Positions 17,966 to 25,999 of a stretch of 57,250 nt of DNA are shown here, one piece after another. Made by a program: the position numbers and the translations under genes. Positions within the stretch are counted from its first letter, which is position 1. Each line of letters starts with the position of its first letter. Source of the stretch: Myxococcota bacterium (lineage in GTDB: Bacteria > Myxococcota_A > Polyangia > Fen-1088); the NCBI GenBank assembly GCA_025934105.1, contig JAICYS010000005.1, positions 1-57,250 of the forward strand. Direction: 5' to 3'. The notes under the pieces were generated by a model. That model searched no databases and was not told the origin of the DNA. It worked only from the letters and a program-made list of their open reading frames with translations.

Positions 17966-18774
17966 CAGGCCGCCCGGGCCAGCCGCGCCCGAGCGGCCGC
18001 CGCCTCGGCCCGCCAGCGGGCCCCGTCGATCCCCCACTCGGCGCCCGAGCCCGGACGCTCGTAGAGCAGCCGCCCCTCGTGCGGCGGGCGGGAGAAGTCA
18101 TAGACGGGCGCGGCCCGGAACTGCTCGCGCGCGCAGGAGAAGCTCGCCAGCACGGCGGCCTGGCTGGCGTGGCACGCGAACATCGCCGCCTTGAGGCGCT
18201 GGGCGGCCGCGTCCAGATCGAACGTCACCGCCGGACAGGCCGGGTCCTCGAGAAAGTCGGTCGACCGCCCGCCCTGCCGCGTGGCGTGATAGCCGGCGAA
18301 CTCCAGCAGCGCCGCGCCGGCCTGGCCCGGACAGGTCTCCAGCGCCGCCTGAACGGCGAAGGCGGTGGCGTCGTGATCCGGATGCCCGCCCTCGTACGCG
18401 TGGGTCAGGACCACACCCGGGCGCACGGCGCGGATCAGCTCGCCCAGCCGGCAGGCGGCCTGGTCCAGCGCGAACGTGGCCTGCTGATCGGGGACGCCCA
18501 ACCAGACCAGGCGCTCGGGCGCCACGCCCGCCAGCACCAGCGCCGCCGCCGCTTCCCGCCGGCGCGCCGCCGCGTACGCCGCCACGTCCGGGAAGCCGCG
18601 CGCGCGCGCGTCGCGTCCGTCGCGGGGCGCCCCGTCGGTGACGTAAGCGACCCGCACGCGCGCCACCCGCGCCATCAACGCGCCGGCCCCGATCACGTCG
18701 TCGTCGGGATGGGCGGCCACCACCAGCAGCTCCCCTGCGCCGTGTTCCAGTCGGGCGAGCGCGATCGCGGGCAT
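17965..18774 (-). CDS. PIG-L (LmbE-like) zinc deacetylase
   Basis: A 269-residue protein of the PIG-L family, zinc hydrolases that remove N-acetyl groups from GlcNAc-containing lipids or pseudodisaccharides. The metal motif AHPDDD lies near residues 22-27 and the second motif GGHPDHDAT near 130. ATG 18774 follows an AGAGGGG ribosome-binding site; a GTG three bases upstream is equally possible. It is tightly packed, with about 12 bases from the upstream fusion gene and a one-base overlap with the downstream GT4. The probable role is to unmask an amine on a GlcNAc residue made by the neighbouring glycosyltransferase; that is inference from family and context. Confidence 0.92.
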   Translation of the reverse strand: MPAIALARLEHGAGELLVVAAHPDDDVIGAGALMARVARVRVAYVTDGAPRDGRDARARGFPDVAAYAAARRREAAAALVLAGVAPERLVWLGVPDQQATFALDQAACRLGELIRAVRPGVVLTHAYEGGHPDHDATAFAVQAALETCPGQAGAALLEFAGYHATRQGGRSTDFLEDPACPAVTFDLDAAAQRLKAAMFACHASQAAVLASFSCAREQFRAAPVYDFSRPPHEGRLLYERPGSGAEWGIDGARWRAEAAAARARLARAA

Positions 18775-18786
18775 CACGCCCCCTCT

Positions 18787-20580
18787 TTAAGGCCGCCGCG
18801 CGCAGATGCCAGAGCGCGCGTCCACTTCCAACCGGCGGCGGTACCGCGCCGCCGCGGCCGACAGCCGGCCCGCCTCTTGCGCATCGGGCGCCAGCGGGAT
18901 CGCGCTCGCGTGCAGCCCCAGTTGAAACCCCAGGTAGGTGGCCCGATAAAAGGCCAGCGGCTCCGGTTCGAGCGGGTGTCCCGCCGAGGCCAACCCGCGG
19001 CAGAGCGCCGCGACCTCGCCGGCGTCCAGTTCGAGCTCGACGGAGGCCCCGGCCACGTCCCAGGCCAGGTCCTGAAAGCCGATCGGATCGTGCCCGTCGC
19101 AGTGATCCACGGCGTCGGTCTTCCAGAGGCGCCCGTCGGGCAAGAGCAGCCACTCCCATCCGTGCAGGCGGCCGTCGACGGCGAGGGGCCGCGCGGCGCG
19201 CGACAGGGCCGCCAGCCAGGGCGCGAACTCCTCCAGCCGCGCCGCTGCCTCCACCGCGCCCGCTTCGGCGGCGTTGACCCGCGCCATCTCCAGCAGCTCC
19301 GCGGGCCGGGCGCCCCGATCGCCAGGCGGCTCCGGCTCCGCGAAGCGGCCGGCCCGAAAGGCCAGGTACGCCGACAGCCGATCGAGGAGAGACGCGCGCG
19401 GCAGCACCCGCGGCTCCGGCCACAGCCGCGCGCCCTCCACCCATCGCGTCACCAGGAATCCGTGGCGGACTCCGACCACCGGCGGCGAAAAGCCCGCCGC
19501 GCCCAGCGCCTCGGCCCGCGCGGCCGCCGCGTCGCCGGGCTCGCCCAGCCCGACGAAGCGGGCCAGGTAACGCTGGCCGCCGGCCCGCAGCCAGAACTTG
19601 CGCCGCTCGCGCATGCCGATGACGGCGGGCCAGACGGCCGGGTCGTCCCAGGCCAGGCGCCGCCAGGCGCCGGCGGAGGCGTCGGCCGGCGGCTCGTCGA
19701 GCGGGCCGACGAGGTCGCGCACCCATTCACTCAGCCCCGGCCGGCCGGCAGCCAGGAACGCGGCGTCGAACGGGACGTACACCCGCGCGATCCGGCTCCA
19801 GCGGGTGCGGATCCGCGGGCTGGCGGCGCTGCCGGCGTCGCCGGCATGCGAGGGGAACACCCGAATGGCGGCCTCCGGGACGCCGGCGCGTTCGAGGGCG
19901 TCCAGTACCGCGCCGAACGAGCTGCCCGACAGGCCCGGCCCCTCGTCGACGACGGCCACCGGCCGGCCGCGCGCGGCGCGAAGACGCTGTTCCCATTCGT
20001 CGCCCAGCGCCAGCCGCCGATCGAACGGCGGCCCGACGGGCCGGACCGTCAGCGGCAGCTCGCTCGCGCCGGGCAGCGCGCCGGCGACGGCGGCGGCCAG
20101 GGTGGCGCCGATCGAGCGGATCCCGATCACCAGCGGCGCCTCCGCCGAACGGAACGCCACCGCGGCCGCGCGGGAGTAGGTCTCGGGATAGACGGCGTAA
20201 TGCTGGAACCCCTCGCCCGCGCGCAGGACCACGGGATCCGGCAGCGCCAGCCGCTCAAGCGCGCCCAGCGCGTCCTGGCAGCCCTCCGGCGGCACCGGCG
20301 CGTCGCCCGCGGCGTGCGACCGCCAGACCGCGCGGGCGACCCGCAGCGCCAGCGCCATCGCGGCCGACGCCGCCGCGTCGGGGCGATCGGCCCCGTCGCG
20401 CGCGAAGGCCGCGTCGGCCAGCCCCTGCACCAGCTCGCCCGAGGCCAGCAGCAGCGAGACCAGCGCGGCGTGACGCCGGATCCCCGGCGGCTGTTCGGGC
20501 AAACCGGCCAGCGACGCGCGCAGGCGCTGCAGCTGCGCCGCCGGCGCCCGGACCCGCGTCCGGCCGCCAAACACGATCAC
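18787..20580 (-). CDS. Phosphoribosyltransferase-like domain fused to APH-like kinase domain
   Basis: A 597-residue protein starting at GTG 20580, which overlaps the phosphatase stop as GTGA. Residues 1-115 are helical. Residues about 120-260 resemble a PRTase: strand-loop VIGIRSIGATL (151-161) and a PRPP-loop-like VVDEGPGLSGSSF (210-222), in which the usual VVDDvxTTG pattern is altered. Residues about 300-530 resemble aminoglycoside/choline-kinase-like phosphotransferases: a beta-rich N-lobe (KFWLRAGGQRYLARFVG), then DGRLHGWEW (469-477), DHCDGH (492-497) and DLAWDVAG (504-511). I do not recognise the fusion as a named family. Its position between a phosphatase and a deacetylase suggests it acts on a sugar or sugar-phosphate intermediate. 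Confidence 0.7.
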   Translation of the reverse strand: MIVFGGRTRVRAPAAQLQRLRASLAGLPEQPPGIRRHAALVSLLLASGELVQGLADAAFARDGADRPDAAASAAMALALRVARAVWRSHAAGDAPVPPEGCQDALGALERLALPDPVVLRAGEGFQHYAVYPETYSRAAAVAFRSAEAPLVIGIRSIGATLAAAVAGALPGASELPLTVRPVGPPFDRRLALGDEWEQRLRAARGRPVAVVDEGPGLSGSSFGAVLDALERAGVPEAAIRVFPSHAGDAGSAASPRIRTRWSRIARVYVPFDAAFLAAGRPGLSEWVRDLVGPLDEPPADASAGAWRRLAWDDPAVWPAVIGMRERRKFWLRAGGQRYLARFVGLGEPGDAAAARAEALGAAGFSPPVVGVRHGFLVTRWVEGARLWPEPRVLPRASLLDRLSAYLAFRAGRFAEPEPPGDRGARPAELLEMARVNAAEAGAVEAAARLEEFAPWLAALSRAARPLAVDGRLHGWEWLLLPDGRLWKTDAVDHCDGHDPIGFQDLAWDVAGASVELELDAGEVAALCRGLASAGHPLEPEPLAFYRATYLGFQLGLHASAIPLAPDAQEAGRLSAAAARYRRRLEVDARSGICARRP

Positions 20581-21197
20581 GGCGTGGTGGTGCTGGAGCC
20601 GACCTCGCCGGCCTTCCAGTCGAGGTGCCGGTAGGCGATGGTGGCCAGCTCGTCGAACGTCGGCAGGGTCCACGTCTCGCCGGCGTGCCGCCGCGCCGCG
20701 AACGCCAGCAAGGCCCGCAGTTGATCCGGGCTGGGCGAGATGACCGGGCGCGCGTCCTTGGCCAGCTTCATGGCGGCCACCGGCGCCATGCCGCCGTCGA
20801 CCAGCACGCACATCGCCAGCAGCGCGCTGCGGCCGATGCCGTGCTGGCAGTGGATCAGCACCCGGTGCTGGGCGGCCAGCGCGGCGCGCACCCAGGCCAC
20901 GCCGTGGGCGATGCTGGCGAGCCCGATGGCGCAGCAATCCTGCGTCGGCAGGTGCAACAGCCGGATTCCGTGCCGGGCCAGCGACAGCTCTTCGTCGCAG
21001 TCTTCATCGCGCAGGTCGACGACGCGCGAGATGCCGTGCTCGGCCGCCAGCCGCTCGGCCGCCTCCACGGGGAAGCAACCGCCCACGGCCAGCACCTCCG
21101 TCAGCCAGTCGAAGTTGAGGCGCATCGCACCCGCCTCGCGCTTGGCGGCCCGGCGCTTGGGGCCTCCCCCGGTCTTCGATCGCTTGCGCTCGTCCAT
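20577..21197 (-). CDS. Dual-specificity (Cys-based) phosphatase
   Basis: A 206-residue protein with the Cys-x5-Arg signature HCQHGIGRS (Cys117, Arg123) and a candidate general acid Asp87 (PTQD). The fold runs from AVGGCFPVEAAERL to the C-terminus. A Lys/Arg-rich N-terminal extension of about 25 residues precedes it; ATG 21125 would give a shorter 182-residue form. Such enzymes remove phosphate from Tyr/Ser or from small substrates such as phosphoinositides and sugar phosphates. Being within a sugar-metabolic operon next to an inositol-phosphatase-like enzyme favours a regulatory or small-molecule role; the substrate is unknown. Confidence 0.85.
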   Translation of the reverse strand: MDERKRSKTGGGPKRRAAKREAGAMRLNFDWLTEVLAVGGCFPVEAAERLAAEHGISRVVDLRDEDCDEELSLARHGIRLLHLPTQDCCAIGLASIAHGVAWVRAALAAQHRVLIHCQHGIGRSALLAMCVLVDGGMAPVAAMKLAKDARPVISPSPDQLRALLAFAARRHAGETWTLPTFDELATIAYRHLDWKAGEVGSSTTTP

Positions 21198-21252
21198 CGG
21201 CGAAACCGCTGGCCAATCTAGGCATGGCCGCCGCGCGCACAATGGGAGCTGT

Positions 21253-22281
21253 TCAGAGAAGCCGGCGGGCCCGCAGCTCGGCGCGCAGGGCGTCCCCGAC
21301 GGCGGCCGCCAGCGTCGGGTTCGCGAACCCGAGCCAGGCCACGTCGGTCCAGACATCCAGGGGCGCCCGCAGGCGTTCGCCCGCCGGATCGGTCACGGTC
21401 ACGCCCGCCTCGCGCGCCACCAGCTCGGTCGCCAGGTCGTACGGATGCGCGCAGAGCGGCGCCGGCAGGCCGCGCGCCCGCAGCCCCGGGACCAGCAGCG
21501 GCCGCACGTCGGCTACGAACCGATCGTGGCCCGCCATCAGCTCGTAAAGCTGGCCGCCCGTCGAGATGTACTGATCGTCGAACACCAGCGCCGCGCCGTC
21601 GGCCCCGCCGCCGTCCGCCAGGCGCGCGATCACGGCGTCGTCGATCTCGGCCAGCACCGCCCGCGTCCCCGCGAAGAACTTCGCCAGGCCGCCGAATCCG
21701 TGGGCAACACCGGCGGCGCGCGAGGGGCGCAGCGACAGCGGCGTGCGCGCGCCGCTCACCCGGTCCAACCGCTCGGCGCCGGCGCCCGCCCCGGCGATCG
21801 CCCAGGCCGCGTCGCACAGGTGCTGCTTCAAGGTCGGGATCTCGGTCTGCAACGCCAGCCGAACGTCGGCCAGCGTGGGCGGCTGCCCCGCCGCCGGCGC
21901 CGGCGCCACGCCGGTCAAGATCCAGGCCGAGCGCTTCTGGTACATGAGCCCCCGCGTGCCGTCGATCGGGTCGACGATCACGACGATCTCCGCCTGCCGC
22001 TCCTCGATCCCGGATGGCAGCAGGCGGCGCCCGTCCTCGCCCAGTCCCTCGGCGATCAGCAGGCAGGGCCACTCGTCGGCCAGCCGGGCAAACCGCTGCA
22101 GCAGGACCGCTTCCGAGACGCGGTCCACGGCGTAGACGACGTCTCCGGCCTGCTGGCCGACGGGGGCGGCCATCCCGTCCGCCGAGCTGGCCGCGCACGC
22201 CGCCACGACCCGGTCGCGGATCTCGGCATGAATTTCGCGAAGGCAGGCCAGGAGGCCGTCTTCGTCGCGGATCCGTTTCAC
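21253..22281 (-). CDS. Inositol-monophosphatase-like (FIG superfamily) enzyme
   Basis: A 342-residue protein with the metal-binding signature VDPIDGTRG at 103-111. The first metal-ligand region reads IAEGLGED, where the usual Glu-Glu pair is Glu-Gly. The C-terminal motif, normally WDxAAG, reads HPYDLATELVAREAG, keeping an Asp. The family dephosphorylates inositol phosphates, 3'-phosphoadenosine phosphate or sugar bisphosphates; this one is longer than usual (about 260). GTG 22281 is the only plausible start because upstream residues do not look coding. It is the first gene of the leftward carbohydrate unit, divergent from the glycosyltransferase gene at 22439. Confidence 0.83.
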   Translation of the reverse strand: MKRIRDEDGLLACLREIHAEIRDRVVAACAASSADGMAAPVGQQAGDVVYAVDRVSEAVLLQRFARLADEWPCLLIAEGLGEDGRRLLPSGIEERQAEIVVIVDPIDGTRGLMYQKRSAWILTGVAPAPAAGQPPTLADVRLALQTEIPTLKQHLCDAAWAIAGAGAGAERLDRVSGARTPLSLRPSRAAGVAHGFGGLAKFFAGTRAVLAEIDDAVIARLADGGGADGAALVFDDQYISTGGQLYELMAGHDRFVADVRPLLVPGLRARGLPAPLCAHPYDLATELVAREAGVTVTDPAGERLRAPLDVWTDVAWLGFANPTLAAAVGDALRAELRARRLL

Positions 22282-22438
22282 CGGCGTGACACTAAGCCCG
22301 AGCAGCGGCGGGCTCAAGCCTGCCGCATGCGTTCGTGCACCCCGTGCGCACAGCGCAATCCGTGCATGGCGCGCGCGCCGCGCGGCGTCCCACCCGCGCG
22401 GGGATCGGGCCGGCACGCCGCATGCGAGAGGGGGAGGC
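22282..22438. promoter_or_regulatory. Divergent promoter region of two carbohydrate units
   Basis: This 157-base gap separates two outward-facing operons. It holds two copies of CCGCATGCG (22323-22331 and 22418-22426), each with the palindrome GCATGC, and a 6-bp hairpin AGCCCG/CGGGCT (22295-22314) close to the minus-strand start. The repeats may bind a regulator of both units, but no -35/-10 pair is obvious in this GC-rich stretch. Confidence 0.35.
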
Positions 22439-23551
22439 GTGAACATCGTCGTGCTCGGGCTGACGGTCAGCTCCTCGTGGGGAAACGGCCACGCCACGCT
22501 GTGGCGGGCGCTGGGGCGGGCGCTGTTTGCCCGCGGCCACCGGCTGGTCTTCTTCGAGCGCGACGTCCCCTACTACGCCGCGCATCGAGACGGGACCGAC
22601 TTCCCCGGGATCGACCTGCACCTTTATCGCGACTGGTCCGACCTGCGCGGGCCGCTCGGCGCGCGGCTGGCGAGCGCCGACGTGGCGATGGTCACCTCGT
22701 TCTGTCCGGAAGGCGGCGCGCTGGCCGGCGTGATCTGCGAGGCCCCCCGCCCGCTGCGCGTGTTCTACGATCTGGACACGCCGGTCACGCTGGCCAAGCT
22801 GGAGGCCGGCCAGCCGGTCGACTACCTGCCGGAAGAGGGCCTGGGCGCGTTCGATCTGGTGCTCAGCTACACGGGCGGCCGCGCGCTGGACGCGCTGTCG
22901 GCGCGCCTCGGGGCGCGGCGGACGGCCCCGCTTTACGGCAGCGTCGACCCGCAGGTGCACCACCCGGCCCCGCCGAGCCCGGCCTTTGCCGGCGACCTGT
23001 CGTACCTGGGCACGTTCGCGGCCGATCGACAGCCGGCGCTGGAGCGGCTGCTGGTCGAGCCTGCCCGCCGGGCGCCGGATCGCCGCTTCGTCATCGGCGG
23101 CGCCCAGTACCCCGCCGACTTCCCCTGGACGCCCAACACCTTCTTCGTGCGGCACCTGCCGGCCGGCGACCATCCGGCGTTCTATGCGTCGTCGCCGCTG
23201 ACGCTGAACGTGACCCGGGCGGCCATGGCGGCGATGGGGTACTGCCCGTCCGGACGGCTGTTCGAAGCCGCCGCCTGCGGGACCGCCATCCTCAGCGACG
23301 ACTGGGAGGGTCTGGACCGCTTCTTCACGCCCGGCGACGAGCTGCTGGTGGCGCGCGACGCCGGCGAGGTGCTGGCCGCGCTGGACCTGCCGCGCGCCAC
23401 CATCGACCGGATGGCGCGCCGCGCCCGCGAGCGCGCGCTGACCGAGCACACGGCCGCCGTGCGCGCCCGCCAGCTGGAGGCGCTGCTGGAGGGCGCGTCG
23501 CGTTCCGCCGCCGCCCAGGCGGCGGCGGAAGGACTGGCATGCTCGGCGTGA
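22439..23551 (+). CDS. CgeB-like glycosyltransferase (paralogue A)
   Basis: A 370-residue GT-B glycosyltransferase of the CgeB/spore-maturation type (Glyco_trans_1_2-like C-terminus). The N-terminus has SSWGNGHATLWRAL and FFERDVPYYA, the middle FYDLDTPVTLAKLE, and the donor domain RLFEAAACGTAILSDDWEGLDRFF. GTG 22439 is preceded by GAGAGGGGGAGG. It is most similar in motifs to the gene at 26000-27103, so the two look like duplicates now on opposite strands. It overlaps the nucleotidyltransferase start by 13 bases and opens the rightward unit. The sugar donor is unknown. Confidence 0.9.
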   Translation: MNIVVLGLTVSSSWGNGHATLWRALGRALFARGHRLVFFERDVPYYAAHRDGTDFPGIDLHLYRDWSDLRGPLGARLASADVAMVTSFCPEGGALAGVICEAPRPLRVFYDLDTPVTLAKLEAGQPVDYLPEEGLGAFDLVLSYTGGRALDALSARLGARRTAPLYGSVDPQVHHPAPPSPAFAGDLSYLGTFAADRQPALERLLVEPARRAPDRRFVIGGAQYPADFPWTPNTFFVRHLPAGDHPAFYASSPLTLNVTRAAMAAMGYCPSGRLFEAAACGTAILSDDWEGLDRFFTPGDELLVARDAGEVLAALDLPRATIDRMARRARERALTEHTAAVRARQLEALLEGASRSAAAQAAAEGLACSA

Positions 23552-24264
23552 TCCCGGCCGCCGGTTCGGGGACGCGGATTCAGCCGCTGGCCTTCTCGAA
23601 AGAGCTGCTGCCGGTGGGGAGCCGGGTGGAGGGCGGCGTCGAACGGCCGCGCGCCGTGTGCGAGTACCTGGTCGAGCGGATGCTGGCGGCCGGCGCCACC
23701 CGCCTCTGCTTCGTGATCGCGCCCGGCAAGTCGGACATCCTGCAGTACTTCGGCGGCAGCGTCGACGGCGTCCCCATCTGCTACGCGGTGCAGGTCCGTC
23801 CCGCCGGCCTGTGCGACGCGCTCTTCTGCGCGCTGCCGCACGCGCGCCCCGACGAGGCGGTGCTGGTCGGCCTGCCCGACACGGTCTGGTTTCCCGTCGA
23901 CGGGCTGCGCCGGCTGCCCGACGACGCCTGTTCGTTCTTGCTGTTCAACGTCGCGCACCCCGAGCTGTTCGACGCCGTCGTCACCGACGGCGCGGGATGG
24001 GTCCAGGCGATCGACGTGAAGAGCGCGGCCCCCCGCTCGAGCTGGGTGTGGGGGGCGTTCAAGTTGCCGGCCGCGGACCTCGCGACCCTGCGCCGGCTCT
24101 GGGACGAACGCGATCGGCGTGACGAGTACTTCGGCACGCTCATCAACGCCCACCTGGAACGGGGCGGCCGCGCGCGGGGGGTCCGCGCCGGCGAAGCGTA
24201 CGTCGACGTCGGGACGCTGCACGGCTATCGCGAAGCCCTGCGGGTCCTCGGAGGAACATGGTGA
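23539..24264 (+). CDS. Sugar-1-phosphate nucleotidyltransferase
   Basis: A 241-residue protein with the nucleotidyltransferase signature GVIPAAGSGTRIQPLAFSKELLPV at the N-terminus, a GLPDTVWFP metal/nucleotide loop near residue 115, and a C-terminal YVDVGTLHGYREAL. This matches RmlA/GlmU-type enzymes that activate a hexose-1-phosphate with dTTP, UTP or CTP. It has only the catalytic domain. ATG 23539 is preceded by GGAAGGA and lies within the previous gene. Together with the epimerases of the facing operon it could supply the NDP-sugar donors for the cluster's glycosyltransferases. Confidence 0.9.
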   Translation: MLGVIPAAGSGTRIQPLAFSKELLPVGSRVEGGVERPRAVCEYLVERMLAAGATRLCFVIAPGKSDILQYFGGSVDGVPICYAVQVRPAGLCDALFCALPHARPDEAVLVGLPDTVWFPVDGLRRLPDDACSFLLFNVAHPELFDAVVTDGAGWVQAIDVKSAAPRSSWVWGAFKLPAADLATLRRLWDERDRRDEYFGTLINAHLERGGRARGVRAGEAYVDVGTLHGYREALRVLGGTW

Positions 24265-25052
24265 ACGGGAGAGCACAGGAATCGGGGCTGCCGCTGTCCA
24301 CGCAGCAGATCCGCGAGCGCATCGGCGACCTCGGCCGCTGGTTCCACAACATGAAGCTGGGCGGCGTCGACACGGCGCCGGATCATTTCCTGGGCGACTA
24401 CCCGCGCTTCAAATGGGAGCGCTTCGCCCACGCCATCCCGCAGGATCTGACCGGCCGCACCGTGCTCGACATCGGGTGCAACGCCGGCTTCTACTCGATC
24501 GAGATGAAGCGGCGCGGGGCGGACCGCGTCGTCGGGATCGACACCAACGAAGGCTATCTGGCGCAGGCGCGCTTCGCGGCCGAGATCTCCGGCGTCGACA
24601 TCGAGCTGCGCCAGCTCTCGGTGTTCGAGGTCGGCCGGCTGGAGGAGCGGTTCGACGTCGTGCTGTTCATGGGGGTGCTTTACCACCTGCGCCACCCGCT
24701 GCTGGCGCTGGACCTGATTCACGAGCACGTCGCGCGCGACCTGCTGGTGTTTCAGAGCATGCTGCGCGGGCAAGCGGCCGGACCGGCGCCCGCCGACGAC
24801 TACCCGTTCTCGGAGACGGCCATCTTCGAGGACCCGAAGTTCCCGCGCATGCACTTCATCGAGAACAGCTACGCGGGCGATCCGACCAACTGGTGGATCC
24901 CGAACGAGGCCTGCGCGATGGCGATGCTGCGCAGCGCCGGCTTCTCGATCGAGGACCAGCCCGAGCCCGAGGTCTTCATCTGCCGGGCGCAGGAGGTGGT
25001 GCTGGAGTCGCAAGCGGCCTACCCGGCCCGGCGGAGGTACGACCGTGATTGA
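24258..25052 (+). CDS. SAM-dependent methyltransferase, TIGR04290-like
   Basis: A 264-residue Rossmann methyltransferase. SAM motif I is VLDIGCNAGFYS (about residues 70-81), with the acidic strand end VVGID. The flanking signatures GRWFHNMKLGGVDTAPDH, GDYPRFKWE, LFMGVLYHLRHPLLALD and GDPTNWWIPN strongly match my memory of the TIGR04290 family. That family belongs to an uncharacterised oligosaccharide-type cassette; a distant relation to CmoB is visible. The ATG has an immediate GGAGGAAC site and overlaps the previous stop by seven bases. The likely job is methylation of a sugar or sugar-linked group made by this island; the substrate is unknown. Confidence 0.9.
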   Translation: MVNGRAQESGLPLSTQQIRERIGDLGRWFHNMKLGGVDTAPDHFLGDYPRFKWERFAHAIPQDLTGRTVLDIGCNAGFYSIEMKRRGADRVVGIDTNEGYLAQARFAAEISGVDIELRQLSVFEVGRLEERFDVVLFMGVLYHLRHPLLALDLIHEHVARDLLVFQSMLRGQAAGPAPADDYPFSETAIFEDPKFPRMHFIENSYAGDPTNWWIPNEACAMAMLRSAGFSIEDQPEPEVFICRAQEVVLESQAAYPARRRYDRD

Positions 25053-25932
25053 AGCGGTCATGATCTGGAACGAGCCCAACAACCTGTCGCACTGGGACTT
25101 CCAGCTCGACGAGGGCTGGGCGAAGTTCTGCCAGATGGCGGCGCTGGCGGGCGCCGCCGTGCGCGCCGAGCGTCCCGGGCTGACCCGCGTCATGGGCGGC
25201 ACGTCGCCCATCGATCCCGGGTTCATCCGGCGGCTCGACGAGCAGGGGGGGCTGGCCGAGGTGGACGCCATCGCGGTCCACGGCTTCCCGCTGGACTGGA
25301 ACCACTGGCAGCTTCACGAGTGGCCCGACAAGCTGGCGGAGATCCGGGCGGTCTGCGGCAAGCCGCTCTGGGTGTCGGAGGTGGGCGTCTCCAGCTTCGG
25401 CGCCGAGGAGGTGCAGGAGTTCGGGCTGCGGCGCACCGCCGAGCTGCTGCTGGGTCGCGCCGAGCGCATCCACTGGTACAGCCTGTTCGATCTGCCCAAG
25501 GCCTGGCCGGCGACCACGCGCCACCGCGAGGCGGAGGGCTCGTCGTACTACCGCCACTTTTACATGGGCCTGCTGCGCGAGGACGGCACGCCCAAGCGGG
25601 CGCTGGAGCACTTCGCGGCCTACGCGCCGGAGATGGGCATCTGCCAGTGGATCCACTTCGAGGACCCGCGGCTCGACGACATCGTCCGCTGGCTGAAGCG
25701 CCTGGGGGTCAAGCGCCTGCGCACGGGGCTGTCGTGGGCCGACTCGGGGCGGCCCGACGCCGACGCCTGGTTCGATCGCCAGATGCGCGCCCTCGAGCCG
25801 TTCGAGGTGACCGTCACCTACTGCTTCACGCCGGCGGCCGAGGGCATGAAGCCGCACCACACCAGCCCGCCCAAGGACCCGCGGGCGTTCGCGGACTTCT
25901 GTGCGCGGATGACCCGGCGGTACGCCCAGTAA
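25045..25932 (+). CDS. Circularly permuted clan GH-A glycoside hydrolase-like protein
   Basis: A 295-residue protein resembling beta-xylosidase/GH39-like barrels, with the two halves in swapped order. It starts at the strand-4 motif IWNEPNN (acid/base Glu10), continues through the strand-7 motif WVSEVGVSSF (nucleophile Glu112) and strand 8 (IHWYSLFDLP). It then carries what is normally the N-terminal half: LGVKRLRTGLSW, VTVTYCFTP, and finally FADFCARMTRRYAQ, the segment usually just before WNEPN. A strong GGAGG site (25033-25037) seven bases before GTG 25045 and the overlap with the methyltransferase fix the start. No signal peptide is seen, so it is probably cytoplasmic. It may trim or transglycosylate the island's product. 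Confidence 0.82.
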   Translation: MIEAVMIWNEPNNLSHWDFQLDEGWAKFCQMAALAGAAVRAERPGLTRVMGGTSPIDPGFIRRLDEQGGLAEVDAIAVHGFPLDWNHWQLHEWPDKLAEIRAVCGKPLWVSEVGVSSFGAEEVQEFGLRRTAELLLGRAERIHWYSLFDLPKAWPATTRHREAEGSSYYRHFYMGLLREDGTPKRALEHFAAYAPEMGICQWIHFEDPRLDDIVRWLKRLGVKRLRTGLSWADSGRPDADAWFDRQMRALEPFEVTVTYCFTPAAEGMKPHHTSPPKDPRAFADFCARMTRRYAQ

Positions 25933-25999
25933 ATCCGCCCGGGCGGGCGGCGGCTGCCGACGGCGCGTGGCCGTGCGCGCCGCGGCGTTCTAGCCTGTT

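Noticed and set aside
25045..25932. Simple 5' truncation of the glycoside hydrolase
   Set aside because: The missing N-terminal half is present at the C-terminus and the start has a strong ribosome-binding site, which a plain truncation would not explain.
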